Source: Lutibacter sp. (GTDB lineage Bacteria > Bacteroidota > Bacteroidia > Flavobacteriales > Flavobacteriaceae). From it: a DNA stretch of 8,597 bases. Position numbers and translations under genes: made by a program. This document shows positions 1 through 6,231 of this stretch, in pieces. Each line of letters begins with the position of its first letter. Within the stretch, counting starts at the first letter, position 1. The DNA lies in NCBI GenBank assembly GCA_004195315.1, contig SDWL01000069.1:1-8597 (forward strand), in the 5' to 3' direction. Below the pieces are notes generated by a model. That model was not told where the DNA came from. It did no database searches and saw only the letters and a list, made by a program, of their open reading frames with translations.

Positions 1-35
1 AACTTAACAATGGCTAATAAATCAGAGGTAGGCAT
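1..35 (-). CDS. possible 5' end of a minus-strand gene, cut by the window edge
   Basis: An ATG at 33-35 (minus strand) opens a frame that stays open to the window edge and reads MPTSDLLAIVK. It is preceded by an A-rich stretch (36-46) like the translation starts of the other genes here. Further upstream there is a promoter-like pair: TTG at about 83-85, then 20 bases, then GAACTTTG at 55-62, which matches TAnnTTTG in six of its eight positions including the TTTG. Only 11 codons are visible, so no family can be named. The plus strand is also open across this edge, in a frame ending at the TGA at 94-96, so the strand is not certain. This is a weak call resting on start context alone. Confidence 0.22.
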   Translation of the reverse strand, partial: MPTSDLLAIVK

Positions 36-483
36 AAATCTTTTTTTAAAAACAAAGTTCTATTATTTTAAACTACTCCACAACTTTTTGTGTTGAGCCA
101 TTTTATCTTTGAAAACACTAAAATCATTTCTTGCCATCACCCTGATTTTGATCTTGTGATCAACACAAAGCACTAAGAATAAAAGACTTACATCGCAACG
201 AAGTAACCTGATTAAAATTATTTCTTAAGTATCCAAGAGAATACCTTATGAATCAAGTTCAACATAAGCTATTTTACTCCAAAAAATAAATATTAAAGTA
301 ATGACTATTAGTTAATTCATTTATTATCGGTAAGTTATATGACTTATTATATCAAAATCAGATTCTTAGTTTAATTCAAAAACACAACACAAATATTACT
401 ACTTCCTAAAATGTCAAATAAAATCAAGTTACTACAAAATCTATTTTTGAGTAAATCAATACAAACTTTTAAAATTGAAGCAT
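36..483. other. AT-rich intergenic region with no confident gene
   Basis: No frame on either strand is long enough to be called a gene. The stretch from about 300 to 480 is very AT-rich and looks like plain spacer. The part from about 70 to 205 is richer in G and C and more coding-like: a minus-strand frame stays open for 53 codons (224 down to the stop at 63-65) and contains a 24-codon ATG-started segment (137 to 63). A separate 15-codon minus-strand ORF sits at 218-265. Either could be a decayed gene fragment, but I recognise no family in them. No tRNA, riboswitch or clear structured RNA was seen. Confidence 0.5.
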
Positions 484-513
484 AAAAAAACCTGCTCAAT
501 AAATTGAACAGGT
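484..513 (-). terminator. rho-independent terminator of the minus-strand operon
   Basis: A 10-base stem with a 4-base loop (arms 490-499 and 504-513) is followed, reading on the minus strand, by a run of seven Ts (484-490). It begins 25 bases beyond the ppiD stop codon. On the minus-strand RNA all ten positions pair, one of them as a G-U wobble. On the plus-strand RNA the same position would be a C-A mismatch. The structure therefore points to termination of the leftward transcript leaving ppiD. Confidence 0.87.
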
Positions 514-538
514 CTATTATATTTAATAAATTCTTTTA

Positions 539-2689
539 TTAATAGAATGAACTTCTATTATCTTTTATATCTGAAGCATCTTGCAACACTTGATATAATT
601 GGTAATTTCTTCCTTTTAATTTCGTTACTATTTTATTACGGAAAATTTCATAGTTTTCTAATACTGCAGAAGCTTCACGTTTGGTAACCATAACAACAAA
701 CACTCCTTTTTCTCCTTCAATTTTATCAGAAACTTCATCTAATTTTAATGTAGACATTGCGCCAACAATATTAGGTTCATTTCCTACTCCTGAAAGCAAC
801 GGACTTGCTAATGTAACTGAAGATGCTGAACGAACAGTACTATTAGTGCTTTCAGCTATTTCCTCTAAAGTAACTCCTTTCATAGTCTCTTTAATTAGAG
901 CTGCTTTTTTCTTATTTGTTAATTCCGGACGTACATTTAATAAAATATCTGAACTCAAAACAATTTCGTCCTTTTCAGTTTTACCGTTTAATAAAACCAC
1001 AGCATAACCTCTTTTTCCAAGCACATCTATATCAAAACGTTTAGAATCATTTAATTCTCTTTCTTGATCAAAAGCCCATTGAACTATTTGACGTTGATTG
1101 TTTATACCAGGTATACTTTCTGATAATACTTTTAAATTTACAGCTGACTGAATATTATAAGTTGATTCTTTAGCTAAATCTTCTAATTTGTTTCCATCTG
1201 CTAAATTAGAAGCTAATGTTTCAGCTTGTTCAAAAATTATATTTTCAGTTTCTTCAGAAGCTTCAATTAAACGTGCAAAAGTAACTAATTTAACAACTTT
1301 TTCAGGTGCTGTTTGTTCATCTATTCTAATAATATGAAAACCAAATGCAGTTTCAACAACACTAACACTACCTGTTTTGTTTTTATATATAAAATCTGCG
1401 AAATCTTTATCAAAGCCCGCTGAAAAAGCTTGGTCCTTTCTAACCCATCCAATATCTCCACCTTTACCTTTTGTTCCATCAGAATTAATAACATCTGCAA
1501 TTTCAGTAAATTTGGTTTTATTATTCTTTACCAAAGTAAAAATACTATCTATAGTTTTTTTAGCTTCTGCTTTAGTTTTGACAGAAGTAGATCTTGTTGT
1601 TCCTAAATAGGGAACAATAATATGACTAGATTTAACTGAGTCTGGTAATTGTAATATTTCAACAATTTTAGAAATTTTATAATAACCATTATCTTTATAT
1701 GAGCCAATAACATCACCTACAGAAGCCTCAAAAATGGCATCTGAAATAGTTGCTGGTAATTGACTTTTAAATTTATAACCGTTATCTATAGATAAATCAG
1801 ATTTATGTTCAATAAAAAATTCATCATAATCAATAGCACTCTTTAAACCTAAAATTTTGAGTGAAAAATTTGATTCTTCAACATCATTAATAAGATTATC
1901 AACTTCATTTTTAACTGCAGCATCATCAGTTTCAGATGGCACAATATCAAATTTTACATATTGTAATGATCGTGTTGCTTCTGGCTTAAATCTTTTTGAA
2001 TTTTCCTCAACATATTTTTGAATTTCATCTTTTGAAACAAGACTTATACTATCAGGGATAGTGCTATAAGGCACAAAAACATATTTGGCATCCATTTTAG
2101 TATTATCAAACATATAATCTCTTTTACCCTCTTCTAAAGAAGCCCCTAAACCAACTGAAACTAATGAAGAGTATGCTTGACGTTCTAAATTTTGCTTTAT
2201 GCTTTTTTCAGTAGCCAACCAATTCATCCAAGCTTGTTTATTACCTGCTTCAGCTTCATCTTTCATATTGGCGATATATTCTTTCAGCTTTTCTTCATCA
2301 AAAAGATTAATTTCATTTTTGAATAATGGTGAATTTTGAATTTCTGGCAATGCTACCATGGCATCCCAAATATCTTTTTCACCAACAACAATACCCGCTT
2401 TTTCTAGTTGAGTTTGAAACACTTTTTCACTAACCATACTATTCCAAACAGCATTAACAGATTGCATTTGAGTTGCTCTCCCTCCACTTTGTGTTTTATA
2501 TGCTTCAACTTGTTGTGCAAATTCGTCTCTATCAATGTCATCTCCGTTAATTTGACCTACTGAATTGACTTTATTTGAACTAAAAAATTGTTGAATTGAA
2601 CTTGGATCAAGAACAAATGCAAATAGTGCTAAACCTACAATTAGGATTAGGAACATTGAACGATCTCTGATTTTTGATAATATTGCCAT
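539..2689 (-). CDS. ppiD: PpiD-like periplasmic peptidyl-prolyl isomerase / chaperone (SurA_N plus parvulin domain)
   Basis: This 716-residue protein is a membrane-anchored periplasmic folding factor. A short basic N-terminus is followed by one membrane helix at about residues 12-28, so the rest faces the periplasm. Residues about 35-200 match the SurA N-terminal chaperone region (SurA_N_3 type), including the VNGxxI-like piece seen here as GQINGDDIDRDEF at 45-57. A parvulin-type rotamase domain lies at about 353-457, with SSHIIV at 354-359, GGDIGW at 410-415 and FGFHIIRI at 449-456. A long C-terminal part (about 460-700) resembles the second substrate-binding half of PpiD. Members of the family help newly exported outer-membrane proteins fold and cross the periplasm. 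The start at 2689 is followed directly by the basic and membrane segments and preceded by an A-rich region. The gene is last in the row, with a terminator 25 bases downstream and a possible own promoter upstream. Bacteroidota versions are longer than E. coli PpiD (about 620 residues), so one-to-one equivalence is inferred. Confidence 0.94.
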   Translation of the reverse strand: MAILSKIRDRSMFLILIVGLALFAFVLDPSSIQQFFSSNKVNSVGQINGDDIDRDEFAQQVEAYKTQSGGRATQMQSVNAVWNSMVSEKVFQTQLEKAGIVVGEKDIWDAMVALPEIQNSPLFKNEINLFDEEKLKEYIANMKDEAEAGNKQAWMNWLATEKSIKQNLERQAYSSLVSVGLGASLEEGKRDYMFDNTKMDAKYVFVPYSTIPDSISLVSKDEIQKYVEENSKRFKPEATRSLQYVKFDIVPSETDDAAVKNEVDNLINDVEESNFSLKILGLKSAIDYDEFFIEHKSDLSIDNGYKFKSQLPATISDAIFEASVGDVIGSYKDNGYYKISKIVEILQLPDSVKSSHIIVPYLGTTRSTSVKTKAEAKKTIDSIFTLVKNNKTKFTEIADVINSDGTKGKGGDIGWVRKDQAFSAGFDKDFADFIYKNKTGSVSVVETAFGFHIIRIDEQTAPEKVVKLVTFARLIEASEETENIIFEQAETLASNLADGNKLEDLAKESTYNIQSAVNLKVLSESIPGINNQRQIVQWAFDQERELNDSKRFDIDVLGKRGYAVVLLNGKTEKDEIVLSSDILLNVRPELTNKKKAALIKETMKGVTLEEIAESTNSTVRSASSVTLASPLLSGVGNEPNIVGAMSTLKLDEVSDKIEGEKGVFVVMVTKREASAVLENYEIFRNKIVTKLKGRNYQLYQVLQDASDIKDNRSSFY

Positions 2690-2714
2690 TTTATTTTTCT
2701 TTTATTACAGTGTG

Positions 2715-2745
2715 CGAAAATACAATTTAGTATTTAATTATGAAA
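2715..2745 (-). promoter_or_regulatory. possible ppiD promoter, Bacteroidota type
   Basis: On the minus strand TATTTTCG (2715-2722) matches the -7 consensus TAnnTTTG except for one C, and it lies 25 bases before the ppiD ATG. Twenty bases upstream of it is TTT (2743-2745), only a partial match to the -33 TTTG. The position in the widest gap of the gene row (2690-2799) supports separate expression of ppiD, but the -33 box is weak. Confidence 0.38.
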
Positions 2746-2799
2746 GTTAAACCTCTACAATTAATAGGAAAAGAAAGTAATTTTTAGTAAAGGTTACTA

Positions 2800-4065
2800 T
2801 TAAACTACTTTATCTAAAACTTTTACATAAACTTCAATAATTTTTGATGAATCTACTTTTAATATTTTAAAATATAAATTGTTAATTTCAATAATTTCAT
2901 CTTGTTTTGGAATGTCTTCGTTATGATGTACAATAAAACCACCCAAAGTTTCATAAGCTTCACTATCTTCAATATTCAAATCATAAGTGTCATTTAAATA
3001 ATCAACTTCTAAACGCGCTGATAATTCAAATTCTCTATCATTAATTTTATTTTCCAACAATTCAACAGTATCATGTTCATCTACTATTTCTCCAAACAAT
3101 TCTTCAACAATATCTTCAATGGTTACAATACCTGAAGTTCCACCAAACTCATCTAAAACAACAGAAATGCTTTTCTTTTTTTTAATTAAAACATTCAATA
3201 CGTTATTAATCATCATACTTTCCGGAACAAACACAACAGGTAATAATATTGATTTTATTGTACTTGGCTTTTTAAAGAGTTCAAAAGCATTTGCATACCC
3301 CAAAACATTATCTAAGAAATCTTTATAAACTAAAATTTTAGAATAACCTGTTTTAATAAATAATGCTTTCAAATTTGGAATGCTTTCATTAATATCAACA
3401 GCAATAATTTCTGTACGTGGAATCATAATTTCACGTGCTTTTACAGTATCAAATTCTAAAGCATTTTGAAAAATTTGAATTTCAGAATCAACATCCTCAC
3501 TACTTTTCGCATTCTCTAATTGTTTGGCAATATAATTACCAAGTTCTTCTTTGCTAAATTCGGTTTGCTCTATAACTTTTGAAGAATTAAAAAATACTTT
3601 TAAAAAGAAATCAGAAATTATTGTTATAAATTCTGAAATAAAATGGAAAATGACATAAAAAAAATAGGCTAATGGCGCAAAAATTAATAGTGTTTCATTA
3701 GCATAAATTCTAAATATAGCTTTTGGCAAAAATTCAGCAGTAACCAAAATTATTAATGTTGAAATTACTGTTTGTATTAATAAAACTGAAAATTCATTCA
3801 ATTCAGAAATTGGTAACAAACTAGTTATTACCCTTCCCATAAAAAAACTATAAACTACCAAAGCAATATTATTACCAACTAACATTGTTGTAATGAATTT
3901 TGAAGGTTTAGAAGTTAATCTTGTTAAGATTTTTGAGATAATCCCGTCTTTCTTTTTTTCTAGCTCTATTTGAAATTTATTTGCAGAAATATACGCAATT
4001 TCCATCCCTGAGAAGAAGGCAGAGAGTAAAATTGAAATTAGTATAAATGCAATTTGTATTTCCAT
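2800..4065 (-). CDS. CNNM/CorC-family (HlyC/CorC) membrane protein: DUF21, CBS pair, CorC_HlyC domain
   Basis: This 421-residue inner-membrane protein has the full architecture of the CNNM/CorC family, whose members are linked to magnesium and other cation transport. The DUF21 membrane domain covers about residues 1-165: SAFFSGMEIAY at 15-25 in the first helix, GNN at 64-66, TAEFLPK at 109-115, and hydrophobic helices near 3-24, 56-80, 93-113 and 125-160. A cytosolic CBS pair follows, starting near AREIMIPRTEI (210-220) and containing DEFGGTSGIVT at 305-315 and the ED at 317-318. The C-terminal transporter-associated domain is at about 343-420. Length and motif order are normal and nothing is missing. 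It starts 3 bases after the stop of the small membrane protein, so it is probably co-translated with it. The older name 'hemolysin' for this family should not be read as a toxin function. It could be confused with the related gliding protein GldE, but the neighbours here are not gliding genes. The ion carried cannot be read from the sequence. Confidence 0.94.
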   Translation of the reverse strand: MEIQIAFILISILLSAFFSGMEIAYISANKFQIELEKKKDGIISKILTRLTSKPSKFITTMLVGNNIALVVYSFFMGRVITSLLPISELNEFSVLLIQTVISTLIILVTAEFLPKAIFRIYANETLLIFAPLAYFFYVIFHFISEFITIISDFFLKVFFNSSKVIEQTEFSKEELGNYIAKQLENAKSSEDVDSEIQIFQNALEFDTVKAREIMIPRTEIIAVDINESIPNLKALFIKTGYSKILVYKDFLDNVLGYANAFELFKKPSTIKSILLPVVFVPESMMINNVLNVLIKKKKSISVVLDEFGGTSGIVTIEDIVEELFGEIVDEHDTVELLENKINDREFELSARLEVDYLNDTYDLNIEDSEAYETLGGFIVHHNEDIPKQDEIIEINNLYFKILKVDSSKIIEVYVKVLDKVV

Positions 4066-4068
4066 ATA

Positions 4069-4260
4069 TTATTTAGTTCTATTCTCTGATTTTTTCCTGA
4101 AACGTTTTCTAAAAAAGTACATGAAAATTGCAACAATAGAAAACAGCAATGATAAATAGGCTTTCTCTCTATTTGTATTCCAATTCATAAAAGTTTCAAC
4201 TATAAATACAATTGCTATAATTAAATAACCGAATTCAAATATTTTTCCAAATTTTCGCAT
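4069..4260 (-). CDS. small two-helix membrane protein, unknown function
   Basis: This gene encodes 63 residues that I do not recognise as a named family. It starts with a basic MRKFGK, then has a hydrophobic helix (about residues 8-24), a short polar turn with NWNTNREK (27-34) and a second helix (about 35-51). It ends in a strongly basic tail, FRKRFRKK at 50-57. By the positive-inside rule both ends should be cytosolic, leaving a helical hairpin in the inner membrane. The gene is packed between lptC (2 bases) and the CNNM-family gene (3 bases), which strongly supports that it is real and co-expressed. It may be an accessory subunit of either neighbour, but nothing in the sequence proves this. 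Confidence 0.72.
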   Translation of the reverse strand: MRKFGKIFEFGYLIIAIVFIVETFMNWNTNREKAYLSLLFSIVAIFMYFFRKRFRKKSENRTK

Positions 4261-4262
4261 GT

Positions 4263-4823
4263 TTATTCTTTAATATTAATAACTCCACTTTGATTTTTCA
4301 CCCACCAATTTTTCAGATCCTCAGAAGCTTCGAAACCAGTTCCTTTTATAGTATCTGTAAGTGTATAAAATGTAAATTTCTTTTCCGTAAAATAATAATG
4401 TGATTTTTGATCCCAGAAAATCTGTTCAGTTACTAGTTTATTTTTATCGGTATAATTAAAAATAACAACATTATTTTTAATTTCTGAAATTTCAGTTTTA
4501 CTATAGCTTTTAGCATAATCACCTTCAATAGTTATGGAGTCTCCATTCTTTTCAATTGAAGTAATTTTAATTCCTTTTGGAAACTCAGAATACGGATGTA
4601 AATCCCTATTACTAAAATCTAACATTACCGAAGCTTGTATTTTAAAATTTACCCAACCAGAGTCTGTATGTATATGATTGATATTATGCGCCTCTCCTAT
4701 GGGTAAATTTTTATCTGCTAAAAAATCGCGCACTACTTTGGCATCGTTTGTACATGAAAAAAGCATTGCTACTATTAATACAGTGGCAATGCTTTTAATT
4801 TTATTTACAACTGATTTTGTCAT
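4263..4823 (-). CDS. lptC: LPS export component LptC (lipoprotein form)
   Basis: LptC is the periplasmic-facing part of the Lpt machine; it takes lipopolysaccharide from LptBFG at the inner membrane and passes it to the LptA-type bridge. The 186-residue product has a lipoprotein signal peptide ending in the lipobox LFSC (residues 21-24), so it should be lipid-anchored at Cys24; E. coli LptC instead keeps an uncleaved membrane helix. The mature part is beta-rich. It carries family marks in VTEQIFWDQK (131-140) and the C-terminal block GTGFEASEDLKNWWVKNQSG (161-180), typical of LptC/YrbK. Length is normal. Residues after the cysteine (TND) do not form the acidic surface-export signal described for Bacteroidota lipoproteins, which agrees with a periplasmic location. 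The gene starts 33 bases after the TPR gene and is followed 2 bases later by the small membrane protein. No lptA, lptB or lptFG is in the window, so the other parts are encoded elsewhere. Confidence 0.88.
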   Translation of the reverse strand: MTKSVVNKIKSIATVLIVAMLFSCTNDAKVVRDFLADKNLPIGEAHNINHIHTDSGWVNFKIQASVMLDFSNRDLHPYSEFPKGIKITSIEKNGDSITIEGDYAKSYSKTEISEIKNNVVIFNYTDKNKLVTEQIFWDQKSHYYFTEKKFTFYTLTDTIKGTGFEASEDLKNWWVKNQSGVINIKE

Positions 4824-4855
4824 TCAACAAATATATCAATTATAGTGTTTTAAAT

Positions 4856-6214
4856 CTAATCTTTTGATTGAACTCTAACAGTTTCATTAATCCAACAACT
4901 AATTTTATGAGTTGTTCCAGCTTCAATACCAGCTACAAATAAATCTTTTTTAGATGGTAAGTTACCCGAATAAGATTTTATATATCTATTTGCTAATCTA
5001 CTAATACTTGGATCTACCGATTTTGCTTTAATTGCTTTATTTAATGCTGCTACATATACCATTCTTTTAGAAACTACATCTGTTCCACAAGAGTTTGCAC
5101 TTGATGCATACATACCCGCAACTAACAAATAAGCTCTTCCCATTGTAGGAGCATTTTTCAAAGCTCTATAAGCATACGTTCTGGCTTCACTTTTTCTTCC
5201 TTTTTTACTTAAAATTTGGCCAACTGTTAATAAATATTTTGCTTTTTTATAAGAATCTGTTTCTTGATCAACAGCTTTCTTAAAGTATTCCATTGCTTTA
5301 TTAGTTTCTCCATTCTTCAATAATATACCTGCATAAAATACAGATGCTTGCGGTGAAGGATCAGCATGAACGTAAGCTTCAACTAACGTATCATAAAAAG
5401 GGTCGTCTGTACATTCTTTATTATACATTCTTGATACCGCTCTTTTTAACCAAACTGGATCATTTTTCTTTTCTTCAAAATATTTTTTATTTAAAGGAAT
5501 TAAATTCTCACAAGTAGAAATTTCAGATATTTTCGCATCCAAACCTCCTTCAACTATTGATAAATTGGTTAAAATTTGCTGGTATATTCTTCTTTTCTTT
5601 TTATCCTTAGCGCTTAACGTTGTAGAGTCTTTAGCATTTATAACATCAATTTTTTTAGAGTATGCTTCTCTTTTAACTTCAACACCATCTCCAACTTGAT
5701 CATAAGTGTCAAATACAACTTGCGGGTTTGTATCTTTATTTTTATTTAAAATAATATCAAAATACTTATAAATATTTTTAGAACCCATTTCAGTTGGATC
5801 CTCTTTAAAAGCTTTTTCTAACCAAGTATACACCTCATCTTCTGATTCACCTTGCTCTGCTTTAAAGGTCGCAATCTTATCATATATATCAGCAAAATCT
5901 TTTGGATAATGTTCTAACCTTTGGTTATAAACTCTCATCACCAAATTAGCTGCCGCAGATTTTTCTGCTGCAGAAGCGTTTTCTAACCTTTGCTCTGCAA
6001 TTTTAATACCGTATTTATATATGTTCACTGAAAGTGTTGGACAATTATCCATTGTCCACATCCAGTTTTCATAAGCTAAATCATATTTTTTTGCTTGATA
6101 ATCACCTTTAAAAAGATTATATTTTATACTACAATCAGCGTCAGCTTGTGAAAAAGATACTGTAGCTGTTAGTGTAAAAATTAATAAAGCTAAAATTGGT
6201 GTTGCTTTTCTCAT
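4856..6214 (-). CDS. exported tetratricopeptide-repeat protein with six cysteines
   Basis: The product is a secreted or periplasmic alpha-helical repeat protein of unknown partner. I place the start at the ATG at 6214 (452 residues) rather than the upstream in-frame ATG at 6259. The shorter form begins with a clean signal peptide, MRKATPILALLIFTLTATVS then FSQ, with likely cleavage near residue 22. The longer form would overlap the previous gene by 28 bases and add 15 basic residues before the signal. TPR-like helix pairs are clearest at about 289-356 (NGETNKAMEYFKKAV, then KKGRKSEARTYAYRALKNAP), with weaker ones near 30-60 and 120-140. The C-terminus has a conserved-looking block, SCWINETVRV at 439-448. 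Cysteines at 28, 58, 235, 268, 376 and 440 could form three disulfides. TPR scaffolds usually hold protein complexes together. The direct link to the barrel gene (17 bases) and to lptC (32 bases) suggests an envelope assembly role, but no enzyme motif is visible. Confidence 0.82.
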   Translation of the reverse strand: MRKATPILALLIFTLTATVSFSQADADCSIKYNLFKGDYQAKKYDLAYENWMWTMDNCPTLSVNIYKYGIKIAEQRLENASAAEKSAAANLVMRVYNQRLEHYPKDFADIYDKIATFKAEQGESEDEVYTWLEKAFKEDPTEMGSKNIYKYFDIILNKNKDTNPQVVFDTYDQVGDGVEVKREAYSKKIDVINAKDSTTLSAKDKKKRRIYQQILTNLSIVEGGLDAKISEISTCENLIPLNKKYFEEKKNDPVWLKRAVSRMYNKECTDDPFYDTLVEAYVHADPSPQASVFYAGILLKNGETNKAMEYFKKAVDQETDSYKKAKYLLTVGQILSKKGRKSEARTYAYRALKNAPTMGRAYLLVAGMYASSANSCGTDVVSKRMVYVAALNKAIKAKSVDPSISRLANRYIKSYSGNLPSKKDLFVAGIEAGTTHKISCWINETVRVQSKD

Positions 6215-6231
6215 CTTTGTATTCTTTTTAA

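Noticed and set aside
87..169. Ten-base inverted repeat, TTTGTGTTGA (87-96) and TCAACACAAA (160-169)
   Set aside because: The arms are 63 bases apart with no other features of a transposon end or structured RNA; a match of this size can arise by chance in AT-rich DNA.
681..1007. Plus-strand open frame of 108 codons inside ppiD
   Set aside because: It lies antisense to ppiD, whose domains and motifs are clear; the frame shows no domain or signal of its own and is best read as a shadow.
2785..2799. Perfect 6-base inverted repeat with a 3-base loop next to the CNNM gene stop codon
   Set aside because: The stem is only A/T-rich apart from one G-C pair per arm and is followed by As, not Ts, on the transcribed strand, so it is unlikely to terminate transcription.
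2800..4065. Reading the 'hemolysin' family name as a toxin
   Set aside because: The DUF21, CBS and CorC_HlyC architecture is that of an ion-transport-related membrane protein; no toxin feature is visible.
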